64,000 bases of DNA. Source: Hymenobacter fodinae. Its GTDB lineage: Bacteria > Bacteroidota > Bacteroidia > Cytophagales > Hymenobacteraceae. Under the pieces are notes generated by a model that was given only the letters and a program-made list of their open reading frames with translations, was not told the origin of the DNA and made no database searches. Of the stretch, positions 51,325 through 58,293 are shown piece by piece (the stretch's first letter is position 1; the number at the start of each line of letters is the position of its first letter). The translations under genes were made by a program, and so were the position numbers. The stretch lies in contig NZ_SRLA01000005.1 of assembly GCF_004745825.1 (NCBI RefSeq), forward strand, positions 33,106 through 97,105, written 5' to 3'.

Positions 51325-51510
51325 TACATAACTGGCTGCAGGAGCAGTTAATCAAGTGCAATGTGAACAATTCGTGCACGTGTGAACTCAACAACACACT
51401 GAAATAGTGGCCTAGAGCAGGCAACTAATGTTAGGTGTTACGTAAATGTTAAGCAATTGCGATTGTGTCTCCCGTACACGAGTCATCGTGCGGCCCTCTC
51501 ATCCTCTTAT

Positions 51511-52359
51511 ATGAAGTCATTTCTTACAGGCTGCTCCATGGGGAGCTTGCTGTGGGTTGCCTCCTTGTTACCTGCCGTAGCCCAGGTTCCAACTTCGCCG
51601 GTCACACCAACCGATACCACGCATAAATTCGAGAATCCTGCGGGAGTTCCAGCTAGCGTTAAAATGCCTTGGTATAAGGGCAAACTGGTGAAAGCTAGTA
51701 TTGTACCGGCAGTGCTCATCGGGTATGGGGTGTACACCTTCGACGGGGGAGGTTTTTATACAAACCAGCAAGCCAACCGCGACATTCATAAGCTGTTCCC
51801 AACGTACCGCACCCGGTTAGACGACTTTCTCATCTTTGCGCCTTACCTCGAGTTGGGTGCCGTAGCGCTGGCTGGCGTAGAGTCGAGGGATGATCGGATT
51901 AACACTGGCCTAGTAATTTTGAAAAGTGAGTTGATCATGCTCACATCCGTATTCGCCATTAAAAACCTGACGCGAGAAACTCGACCTGATGGTTCAGACA
52001 ACTTATCGTTCCCATCGGGGCACACAGCACAGGCATTTTTGGCGGCAAGTATTGTGCACACCGAGTTTCGACATAAAAGTCAGTGGTATGGTATCGGGGC
52101 CTACACTATTGCAACCAGCGTGGCGGCCCTGCGAATGATCAACACCAAACATTGGCAGAGTGATGTAGTAGCTGGCGCAGGCATTGGTATTCTATCGGCA
52201 CACATCGGATACCTCACCCACCGCAACCGGTGGGGCCGCAAACCAATCATTCCGAAGGGTATGAGCTTTTCACCGACGTGGCAGGGGGGCTATGGCTTCC
52301 GGTCCGCCGCCGGATTCAGCGGTGCCCCTGGGCTTCAGATTACATGGCGACCCAACTAA
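51511..52359 (+). CDS. PAP2-family phosphatase
   Basis: 282 residues with a signal peptide (FLTGCSMGSLLWVASLLPAVAQ). The acid-phosphatase signature is complete: KNLTRETRP (motif 1), SFPSGHTAQAF (motif 2), and MINTKHWQSDVVAGAGIG (motif 3, His and Asp). Hydrophobic segments around the motifs suggest a membrane-bound enzyme acting on lipid phosphates such as undecaprenyl pyrophosphate or phosphatidate in the periplasm. The C-terminal 30 residues are a Gly/Trp-rich tail resembling a barrel strand. ATG 51511 chosen over 51457. Confidence 0.9.
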   Translation: MKSFLTGCSMGSLLWVASLLPAVAQVPTSPVTPTDTTHKFENPAGVPASVKMPWYKGKLVKASIVPAVLIGYGVYTFDGGGFYTNQQANRDIHKLFPTYRTRLDDFLIFAPYLELGAVALAGVESRDDRINTGLVILKSELIMLTSVFAIKNLTRETRPDGSDNLSFPSGHTAQAFLAASIVHTEFRHKSQWYGIGAYTIATSVAALRMINTKHWQSDVVAGAGIGILSAHIGYLTHRNRWGRKPIIPKGMSFSPTWQGGYGFRSAAGFSGAPGLQITWRPN

Positions 52360-52413
52360 CAACGACTTCTGATCAGCCACTGTATTAGGCTATAACTACT
52401 TGCCCGCCTTGCT

Positions 52414-52827
52414 ATGTGGTGGATATATGCATTGCTCTCGGCCTTGTTTGCCGCACTCACCGCCATTTTGGCAAAGATTGGCATTAGAGGAGTTGACTCC
52501 AACTTAGCAACTGCGGTTCGCACCGTGTTCATTGTAATCCTAGCCTGGGGCATTGTGTACTTCAAAGGTGGCCTAGCCGAAGTGCATACACTTTCACGGA
52601 TGAATTTGCTTTTTCTAGGCCTATCAGGAGTAGCTACCGGGTTGTCGTGGATCTTCTACTTCAAAGCCCTACAACTCGGGAAGGTGTCACAAGTAGCACC
52701 CGTTGATAAGCTCAGCGTGGCACTGGCCATCTTGCTCTCCGTACTTTTTCTGGGCGAGAAACTGACGTGGCAGGCCGGAGTAGGAGCAGGGCTTATTATT
52801 ATAGGAACCCTAATACTTGTACTCTAA
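52414..52827 (+). CDS. Half-size EamA/DMT-family transporter
   Basis: 137 residues, about four to five membrane helices and one EamA domain instead of the usual two: WWIYALLSALFAALTAILAKIGIRGVDSNLATAVRTVFIVILAWG, then LSGVATGLSWIFYFKALQLGKVSQVAPVDKLSVALAILLSVLFLGEKLTW and GLIIIGTLILVL. Such single-domain proteins likely work as dimers. Substrate unknown. It begins 54 bases after the PAP2 gene on the same strand. Confidence 0.88.
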   Translation: MWWIYALLSALFAALTAILAKIGIRGVDSNLATAVRTVFIVILAWGIVYFKGGLAEVHTLSRMNLLFLGLSGVATGLSWIFYFKALQLGKVSQVAPVDKLSVALAILLSVLFLGEKLTWQAGVGAGLIIIGTLILVL

Positions 52828-52919
52828 TCCAGTACACTGTTTGTATTGATTGCGCATAGTATAAGATGCCTGTATACCAGCCAATAAAGCTGTTGGTATG
52901 AGCAGATGCGCTTGTTGCA

Positions 52920-53351
52920 CTAGTTGCTGCCAGTTTCTTTTCGGCCTTGTGCACGGTATAACCATGCTTGAGCCTCCTCCATGTTGTTGAACAGGTGCAT
53001 ATGCAGATCTGGCCCGATACCATCGTACATGTACTCTGCTGAGATGGTAGCAAGCCCCTCGGGGCTAAATACGTGCGCAATATGAGTCAACCCCTGCTCA
53101 ATTGCTCTTGGGGCCCAGCTAGCTACCACCCAATCAACGGCAAAGTCCCAGGAGCCGATTACATGACGATTGTCGTTGAGTAAGTAGGCGCACTTGTGCT
53201 CTTGAAGAGCTGCTAAACAAGCATCAGCTCCAGCAGTTACCTGTTGGTAGGTCTGCGTTCCTAGCCAATTACAGTAAACCCAGTGGGTAGCGGTGCTGTA
53301 TTCCAGAATAAGATATACATCGCCAAAACTGTTGCGTAATTCCCTAGTCAT
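52920..53351 (-). CDS. Conserved hypothetical protein, paralogue of 35921-36361
   Basis: 143 residues, soluble. VYLILEYSTATHWVYCNWLGTQTYQQVTAGADACLAALQEHKCAYLLNDNRHVIGSWDFAVDWV and THIAHVFSPEG correspond in order and spacing to the product of 35921-36361. The C-terminal HLFNNMEEAQAWL matches RRFNDETNAVQWL. Shared pattern but low identity, so the pair diverged long ago. Function unknown. Confidence 0.75.
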   Translation of the reverse strand: MTRELRNSFGDVYLILEYSTATHWVYCNWLGTQTYQQVTAGADACLAALQEHKCAYLLNDNRHVIGSWDFAVDWVVASWAPRAIEQGLTHIAHVFSPEGLATISAEYMYDGIGPDLHMHLFNNMEEAQAWLYRAQGRKETGSN

Positions 53352-53523
53352 ACAAATACAAAGAACATAGGGTCTATTAAGCAGGTATCTCGATGAGGCG
53401 CTCTAATGACTGCGCGTGCACTATCGGCTTTTAGTAATTGGCTAGATACATGCTTGCTTTCCACAATTAGCCCTTATTTGCTTGCCTAACAAGGGTACAA
53501 CTCCACCTCAACAATCGTGATTT

Positions 53524-53565
53524 AAATATAGTAATAGTTTAATAAATATAGTGTACTCTATATTT
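53524..53565. repeat. AAATATAG repeat cluster before the DUF4184 gene
   Basis: AAATATAG occurs at 53524-53531 and 53544-53551 as direct copies, and the second forms a perfect 8-base inverted repeat with CTATATTT (53558-53565) around TGTACT. A possible regulator site in the AT-rich leader. Confidence 0.4.
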
Positions 53566-53649
53566 CAGTCGCGAAGATGGGATATACCAGCGCATGTTAG
53601 AGCTAAGACTCTGGCACTGGATTATAGCCTCTACACCACTTCTATTAAT

Positions 53650-54396
53650 ATGCCCTTTACATTTTCTCATCCAGCGGTGGTCATTCCATTGTTGGCATTG
53701 CCCAAAAAATGGCGCTCTGCCACTGGCTTAATAATCGGTAGTATGACCCCCGACTTTGAGAAATTTATCCGGATGAGTGAGTTTGACCCATGTAGTCATA
53801 CGTGGCGTAGCATCTTTTACTTTAATCTACCCCTAGGCCTGGTGTTGTCTTTTGCATTTCACATAATTGTCAGAAATGCATTGATTATACACCTGCCCCA
53901 ATTCTTGCGCGAACGGTTTTCCAGATTCCTGCACTTTGATTGGAAACTGTATTTCCAGCAGCACTACGGAGTAGTTTTACTCTCGCTATTAATTGGAACC
54001 GTTTCACACTTAGTGTGGGACAGCTTTACCCACCCTGAAGGGAGAGGGGTCAGGTATTTTCCTTTTTTGCTGCAGCAAGCCTTTGGAGGCGCCTTCAAGA
54101 TGAAGTTTTACTCCTTTCTCCAAAAGGTTGGGTCCGTGTTAGGGGCGCTAGCTTTGGTTGTGTATAGTCTGCAATTGCGGCGGCAGAAGCTAAGTATACC
54201 CAAACGCGATACCGCAGCTTTCTGGTTGATATTCGGTGCCGTGACGCTGGGCATCATACTGCTTCGGTTGTTACTCCAGCAAAGTATCCGCCTCGAAAAC
54301 CTTTACCACCTTACAATCATTCTGATGTCTGGCGGCCTAACTAGCCTCATTCTATCTCCACTGCTTCTGCATGCATGGAGAGTAGCAAAAGAGTAA
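53650..54396 (+). CDS. DUF4184-family membrane protein
   Basis: 248 residues opening MPFTFSHPAVVIPLLALPKKWRSATGLIIGSMTPDFEKFI, the hallmark of DUF4184, with a conserved His early and an acidic SMTPDFE motif. HLVWDSFTHPEGRG near 120 adds the HxxWDxxTH signature that resembles membrane-bound metal-dependent hydrolases (YdjM type). Six or so membrane segments. Function unknown. The start at 53650 gives the family N terminus; the open frame upstream is leader. It is the last chromosomal gene before the integration site. Confidence 0.86.
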   Translation: MPFTFSHPAVVIPLLALPKKWRSATGLIIGSMTPDFEKFIRMSEFDPCSHTWRSIFYFNLPLGLVLSFAFHIIVRNALIIHLPQFLRERFSRFLHFDWKLYFQQHYGVVLLSLLIGTVSHLVWDSFTHPEGRGVRYFPFLLQQAFGGAFKMKFYSFLQKVGSVLGALALVVYSLQLRRQKLSIPKRDTAAFWLIFGAVTLGIILLRLLLQQSIRLENLYHLTIILMSGGLTSLILSPLLLHAWRVAKE

Positions 54397-54456
54397 GCTG
54401 AGCTGCTTGATTGTACTCACCTGCATTTGAACACGCCGTTTAGCGAAATAAAAATA

Positions 54457-54487
54457 AAAAGGCCTCCCTGCGAAAGGAAGGCCTTTT
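54457..54487. terminator. Intrinsic terminator next to the tRNA fragment
   Basis: AAAAGGCCT...AGGCCTTTT stem of about 12 pairs with one mismatch and a TGCGAA-type loop, with T-rich tails. It may end DUF4184 transcription or, on the other strand, the tRNA transcript. Confidence 0.8.
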
Positions 54488-54491
54488 CTTG

Positions 54492-54538
54492 TAGCGGGGA
54501 CGAGAGTTGAACTCGTGACCTCAGGGTTATGAATCCTT
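54492..54538 (-). tRNA. tRNA-Met (CAT) 3' half, element attachment site (attL)
   Basis: Reading the minus strand, the sequence shows the end of an anticodon stem, loop TTCATAA with anticodon CAT, the 3' anticodon arm CCCTG, a variable loop, a perfect T arm (ACGAG-TTCAACT-CTCGT) and the acceptor 3' strand CCCCGCT plus A; no encoded CCA. The 5' half (AGCGGGG, D arm) is missing: at the anticodon stem the sequence turns into unrelated repeat-rich DNA leading to an integrase. So the gene is interrupted here, and an intact copy should be rebuilt at the other end of the element. Elongator or initiator Met, or tRNA-Ile2, cannot be told from this half. Confidence 0.75.
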
Positions 54539-54552
54539 AAGTTGCTGGTTTT

Positions 54553-54669
54553 ATGTGGTTTAATATGTGGTCAGGCTTGCTTAAAACGCGGTTTTTCACG
54601 ACCTTATAGGTGTGTTCAAACCACATCAGGGCAGGTCAAACCGCGCTTTGTTGTACCACTGTTGTACCA
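54553..54669. repeat. Repeat cluster between attL and the integrase
   Basis: ATGTGGT occurs twice (54553-54559, 54565-54571, 12-base period) and inverted as ACCACAT (54620-54626). CGCGGTTT at about 54577 recurs inverted as AAACCGCG at about 54638. GTTGTACCA is repeated directly at 54650-54658 and 54661-54669, just before the integrase ATG. This arrangement suits arm-type integrase sites and an autoregulatory site. Confidence 0.6.
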
Positions 54670-55863
54670 ATGTCAGTTAAGGTCGTTCTCCGCAAAAAGC
54701 CGAAAGCCGACGGCTCGATGCCGCTCTGCATCAGAATTACGCGCGATCGCAAATCGTCATACGTTTACCTGGGCCATCATGTGCTGGAAAAAGACTGGGA
54801 CGCCAAGGGCCAGCGCGTCCTTAAGTCACATCCCAATTCCACGCGCCTAAACAACCTGCTGATCAAAAAGCTGTCGGAGGCGACCGACAAGTCCATCGAG
54901 TTGGAAACGGTCAAGGAGGATGTGAGCAGCCGGGCGGTCAAGCAGAAGATCAAGCCGAAGGGCGGCGCCACGTTCGCGCCGCAGGCTGCCATATACCTGG
55001 AGAACCTGCGCACCACGGGGCGCTATAACCAGTATGTGGCCGATAAACCGCGCGTGGAGCGCTTCAAAGCGTTCGTGGATGGTGATACCGCCTTCAGCGA
55101 CATTACGCCCGCCCTGCTGGCTAAATTCCGCGTTTACCTGAAGGCCACGTTCGAGGTAAAGGAGCGCACCATCATCAACCACCTGGTGGTGATCCGCTCA
55201 GTGTACAGCCAGGCCATGAAAGCGGAGCTGGTGGACCGCAAGCATTACCCGTTCGGCAAGGACAAGACCAAGATCAAATACCCGGAGAGCGTCAAGATAG
55301 GCCTGTCACAGGACGAGGTGACCGCGCTTGAGCAGGTGGAACTGGTGGAGCCGTTCTATCACCACGCCCGTAACCTGTGGCTGATCTCGTTCTATTTCGC
55401 CGGCATGCGGGTCAGTGACCTGTTACGCCTGAAGTGGTCGGACATCCGCGACGGTCGGCTACACTACCAGATGGGCAAGAACGACAAGGTCGGGTCGCTG
55501 AAGGTGCCGGAGAAGGCGTTGCGGCTGCTGGGCGAGTACGACCGCGACCACGAGCTGATCTTCCCGGATTTGCGCGAGACGGACATGAGCGACAAATACG
55601 CCAGCCAGCGGCGTATCTCGTTCACCACGGGCCGCGTCGATAAGGTGCTGCGGAAATACATCAAGCAGCGGGCAGGCATCAGCGGCGCGCTAACCATGCA
55701 CATGGCACGGCACACCTTCGCGCAGCTGGCAGGGGATAAGGTCAGCATCCAGATGCTGCAGAAGCTTTACCGCCATAGCAACGTGACCACGACCATCGGA
55801 TATCAGAGCCACTTCATGCACAAGGATGCCGACGCGGCGCTGGATGCGGTGCTGGGAACCTGA
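54670..55863 (+). CDS. Tyrosine recombinase / integrase of the element
   Basis: 397 residues, Bacteroidota-style site-specific integrase. The N-terminal arm-binding domain (MSVKVVLRKKPKADGSMPLCIRI) is followed by a SAM-like core-binding domain (FAPQAAIYLENLRTTGRYNQYVADKPRVERF) and the catalytic domain. Catalytic residues are present: Arg247 in FAGMRVSDLLRLKW, His344 and Arg347 in MHMARHTFAQLA, His369 in LYRHSNVTTT, and the nucleophile Tyr378 in IGYQSH. It lies directly beside the tRNA-Met fragment, reading away from it. ATG 54670 is preferred over in-frame 54610. Unlike the genes after it, it has no Shine-Dalgarno site. Confidence 0.93.
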   Translation: MSVKVVLRKKPKADGSMPLCIRITRDRKSSYVYLGHHVLEKDWDAKGQRVLKSHPNSTRLNNLLIKKLSEATDKSIELETVKEDVSSRAVKQKIKPKGGATFAPQAAIYLENLRTTGRYNQYVADKPRVERFKAFVDGDTAFSDITPALLAKFRVYLKATFEVKERTIINHLVVIRSVYSQAMKAELVDRKHYPFGKDKTKIKYPESVKIGLSQDEVTALEQVELVEPFYHHARNLWLISFYFAGMRVSDLLRLKWSDIRDGRLHYQMGKNDKVGSLKVPEKALRLLGEYDRDHELIFPDLRETDMSDKYASQRRISFTTGRVDKVLRKYIKQRAGISGALTMHMARHTFAQLAGDKVSIQMLQKLYRHSNVTTTIGYQSHFMHKDADAALDAVLGT

Positions 55864-55942
55864 GCCATGGAAAAAATAATTGGCTAGACTTTAAAACTAA
55901 CAGGTGTAGCTAACCCTATAATATTAAAATCAACAACACATT

Positions 55943-56221
55943 ATGACGAAGCAACAAGTAGAGCAGCTGTACAAGACCGTAGAGGAGTACAGCGTGGTGA
56001 AAAAAGCCCACATCAAAGAAGTTCACGGTGCATTAGCTTGGGCCGAAAGGTATGGGGTACCATATTGGGACCTCAACCAGATTATTAAAGACCTTGACCG
56101 AGATTTGTTCTCAACCCCTGAGCGTCAAGCCTTCATAGATATTGTGGAGGAGTCAAAAACCGACAACGTTGTTGAGAGGCACTTGACCGAGGCGTTCTCT
56201 CAATACTTTTTGAGGAATTAA
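55943..56221 (+). CDS. Small hypothetical protein after the integrase
   Basis: 92 residues, unrecognized, helical and charged: MTKQQVEQLYKTVEEYSVVKKAHIKEVHGALAWAERYGVPYWDLNQIIKDLDRDLF and VVERHLTEAFSQYF. No known motif. Not a clear excisionase, although size and position between integrase and cargo would fit. AT-rich leader without a Shine-Dalgarno site. A terminator closes it at 56241. Confidence 0.65.
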   Translation: MTKQQVEQLYKTVEEYSVVKKAHIKEVHGALAWAERYGVPYWDLNQIIKDLDRDLFSTPERQAFIDIVEESKTDNVVERHLTEAFSQYFLRN

Positions 56222-56240
56222 GAAGAACCACCTAAATAGG

Positions 56241-56267
56241 GAAGCGCCTTCGGGCGCTTTCTTTTTT
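56241..56267 (+). terminator. Intrinsic terminator inside the element
   Basis: GAAGCGCC-TTCG-GGCGCTTTC with a stable TTCG tetraloop and T6. It separates the integrase module from the cargo with different expression signals. Confidence 0.9.
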
Positions 56268-56328
56268 AACTTGCTTGGCGTGACGGGCTGCGCCCGCACA
56301 TTTTGGTTTTCGGGAAGAAGCAACACTC

Positions 56329-56556
56329 ATGGCAACATCATCACGGTTCACGCTCAACGGCGTTCAGTTGAAACCCTGCATCATGGCCAAGGCGCGGCAC
56401 GCGCTGGGGGTGACCGACAAGCAGCCGACCAACCGGACGCGCTGCGGCGAGGATTACTGGGCGATGACGGTCAGGGCAATGGCGGCGCACCACGGCGTTA
56501 CGTCCGAGGCGACGATCTCGGAGGCGACAAAAAAATATGCCGACTATATAAAATAG
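56329..56556 (+). CDS. Small hypothetical protein
   Basis: 75 residues, MATSSRFTLNGVQLKPCIMAKARHALGVTDKQPTNRTRCGEDYWAMTVRAMAAHHGVTSEATISEATKKYADYIK. Basic N terminus and a helix resembling phage or plasmid accessory proteins; not recognised. No strong ribosome site, so the start is uncertain. It lies before the first TTGACA promoter and could be a separate unit. Confidence 0.5.
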   Translation: MATSSRFTLNGVQLKPCIMAKARHALGVTDKQPTNRTRCGEDYWAMTVRAMAAHHGVTSEATISEATKKYADYIK

Positions 56557-56559
56557 GTG

Positions 56560-56589
56560 TTGACACTATAGGCCGTAATGGCCTATTCT
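56560..56589 (+). promoter_or_regulatory. Sigma-70-type promoter P1 with operator palindrome
   Basis: TTGACA (56560-56565), an 18-base spacer, and TATTCT (56584-56589). Inside the spacer, ATAGGCC-GTAAT-GGCCTAT (56568-56586) is a perfect palindrome with 7-base arms that overlaps the -10 box, so a bound dimer would block it. It drives 56634 onward. The same layout recurs at 58226. Confidence 0.75.
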
Positions 56590-56633
56590 GTTTTTACGGT
56601 CAATCATGATCGTAATAAGCAGGAGAGTATGAC

Positions 56634-57182
56634 GTGTCCAGATTGACCAATGAAATCCGTGATAACATTGCGCGCAATGCTACTAAACAGAAATTTACTA
56701 AAGAGAATGATGCTATAAAGCAAGAGGAAAACGACCTGGCATTGGAGCTTTATCACTCTTTGTTTACGCCTGAGGAATTAAAGCTTGTGACCAAGCTTGA
56801 TACAAAGTGGTTTCACCAAGACAAATGTCTGCGCTTTAATTGCGGTGGATATAATTTGATGCTTTGCATTAAAGAAGGTGTACCCGTCCCTTACAGCCGT
56901 CACTGTAGCATCCTAGGTAATATCAGTGGTGACTTAGCGATCAAGGCTCAAGAATTCGCCAACAAAAAAAAAGATGTTGAAGCTGATCAGGCGAAAGCAC
57001 TACGGGCAATAGGTTCTGTTCTTTATAGCGTCAACACGATCAAGCAGCTAAAAACGGTTTGGCCAGAAGGCGCTGATTTTTATGCGATGTATGACGAGGC
57101 TAGCGCCAAGTCAAAAGGTGGTGTCCCTGCTGTTCAAATTGACGAAATCAACAAGCTGTTAGGTTTGGGTGGTGCGGAGTGA
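56634..57182 (+). CDS. Hypothetical protein, possibly Nmad5-like
   Basis: 182 residues from a GTG that follows AGGAG (56621-56625) by 8 bases. The opening SRLTNEIRDNIARNATKQKF recalls the phage Nmad5 (nucleotide-modification-associated) proteins, but this is from memory only. Middle: LVTKLDTKWFHQDKCLRFNCGGYNLMLCIKEGVPVPYSRHCSILG; the C terminus is helical. Stop overlaps the next start (GTGA). The first gene after P1. Low-GC codon use compared with the next gene, so it may have a separate origin. Confidence 0.6.
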   Translation: MSRLTNEIRDNIARNATKQKFTKENDAIKQEENDLALELYHSLFTPEELKLVTKLDTKWFHQDKCLRFNCGGYNLMLCIKEGVPVPYSRHCSILGNISGDLAIKAQEFANKKKDVEADQAKALRAIGSVLYSVNTIKQLKTVWPEGADFYAMYDEASAKSKGGVPAVQIDEINKLLGLGGAE

Positions 57183-57976
57183 TCCGCGCCCCGCAGGAAA
57201 TAGCCAAGGTGGTGCGCTCTTTAGCGCATCGCCATTCCACCTATGAGGTGTTTGCTGACTTCGTAGAGATGGCCGCGCTCGCTGTCAGTAACTCGGTTGA
57301 TCTGGCGCAGTACGACAAGCGCGAGGCTCGCTACATGGAGATTGTCGGCAAGTACAAGCCGGAGGAAGTGCAGCAGTTTCCGCAGATGATGGGCGCGCTG
57401 GTAATGGGCCTTGAGGAAGGGCCGGACGACATCCTAGGCGCGACCTTTCACGAGCTGGAAATCCATAACGAGCATAAGGGGCAATTTTTCACGCCTTACC
57501 ACTTGTGCCGCATGATGGCGGGCCTGACGTTTGACGAGAGCGCTAAGGACATCATACAGCAGCGTGGCTTTATCCAGGCCAGCGAGCCAGCTTGCGGAGC
57601 CGGGGCAATGAACATCGGCCTAGCCGACGAGATGAAGGCGCGCGGCCTGAATTACCAGCAGGCACTGCACGTTACCGCCGTCGATCTTGACATCCGCTGC
57701 GTCCACATGGCCTATCTGCAGTTGTCGTTGCTTCACATCCCCGCCGTGGTGGTGCATGGCAATACGTTGACGCTGGAAGAATTCGGCCACTGGTACACGC
57801 CCGCGCACATTATGGGCGGCTGGAATTACAAGCTGAAGCGGCAGCGCGGTGATTGCGCCCTGGTAACGACGGCGCAAGAGGCTATCCAGGAAGTGACAGA
57901 GCAGCCGCCCGTCATCGCTATTGAACCAAAGCCAGTGCAGCCGTTCAAGGTCGGCGCACAGCTAACCTTGTTTTAG
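57179..57976 (+). CDS. N6 DNA-methylase-like protein lacking a visible motif IV
   Basis: 265 residues, GTG start overlapping the previous stop by four bases (GTGA). GQFFTPYHLCRMMAG matches the HsdM-type motif X region and SEPACGAGAMNIGLADEM is the SAM-binding motif I, with VTAVDLDIRCVHMAYLQL as the next strand. After GNTLTLEEFGHWYTPAHIMGGW the expected catalytic NPPY/F is not seen. Proteins of this shape are common on conjugative plasmids and are usually annotated as N-6 DNA methylases. Role could be host-restriction protection, or a non-catalytic SAM-binding one. Confidence 0.75.
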   Translation: MIRAPQEIAKVVRSLAHRHSTYEVFADFVEMAALAVSNSVDLAQYDKREARYMEIVGKYKPEEVQQFPQMMGALVMGLEEGPDDILGATFHELEIHNEHKGQFFTPYHLCRMMAGLTFDESAKDIIQQRGFIQASEPACGAGAMNIGLADEMKARGLNYQQALHVTAVDLDIRCVHMAYLQLSLLHIPAVVVHGNTLTLEEFGHWYTPAHIMGGWNYKLKRQRGDCALVTTAQEAIQEVTEQPPVIAIEPKPVQPFKVGAQLTLF

Positions 57977-57987
57977 GAGAAATAGAC

Positions 57988-58254
57988 TTGACCGATACCA
58001 CCATCACCCCAGCCGAAGCCAAAGCCCTGCGCGAGAAGCTCGGCCTGTCACAGGACGAGATGGCCGAGGCCGTCAGGCTCAACGGCGGGCGGGCTATCCG
58101 AAAGCAGGAGGCAGGCGAACACAAGCTTTCCGGCCCGCAAACGCTGTGCATTGACTACATGCTAGAATATGGGTTGCTGCCGGAAAAGACGATCAAAAAA
58201 AATCGCAAAAAGCTGAAAAAACTTGTTGACACTAGCGGCCAAATCGGCCTATAG
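57988..58254 (+). CDS. Helix-turn-helix regulator, XRE-like
   Basis: 88 residues from a TTG start preceded by AGGAGA. TPAEAKALREKLGLSQDEMAEAVRLNGGRAIRKQEAGEHKLSGPQTLCIDYMLEYGLLP is a Cro/XRE-type HTH with LSQDEMA recognition pattern; the C terminus is basic. It is cotranscribed from P1 and its stop codon TAG (58252-58254) lies inside the -10 box of P2. It is therefore the best candidate to bind the palindromes in both promoters and to regulate itself. Confidence 0.78.
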   Translation: MTDTTITPAEAKALREKLGLSQDEMAEAVRLNGGRAIRKQEAGEHKLSGPQTLCIDYMLEYGLLPEKTIKKNRKKLKKLVDTSGQIGL

Positions 58255-58255
58255 T
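58226..58255 (+). promoter_or_regulatory. Sigma-70-type promoter P2 with related operator
   Basis: TTGACA (58226-58231), 18-base spacer, TATAGT (58250-58255). The spacer keeps the GGCC-N5-GGCC core with CTA/TAT flanks in the same register as P1, so both promoters probably answer one regulator. It overlaps the end of the HTH gene and drives 58294 onward. Confidence 0.75.
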
Positions 58256-58293
58256 AATCATATCAAGACAAAACAACAACGGAGACTTATGAC

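Larger units (their letters stand above)
51203..51510. other. Intergenic region with terminator and inverted repeat
   Basis: 308 bases: TAGGCCACT at 51213, the rplT terminator (51227-51259), then an inverted repeat CTTCTACA...TGTAGAAG (51301-51324, 8-base arms and 8-base spacer) of operator size, and a TGGCCTAG at 51408. No gene. Confidence 0.5.

Noticed and set aside
54492..54600. Complete tRNA-Met gene
   Set aside because: No AGCGGGG acceptor 5' strand or D arm follows on the minus strand; only the 3' half is present.
56560..56589. KorA/KorB-type plasmid operators at P1
   Set aside because: The palindrome GGCC-N5-GGCC does not match GTTTAGCTAAAC or TTTAGC-type sites, so no IncP-style regulator is claimed.
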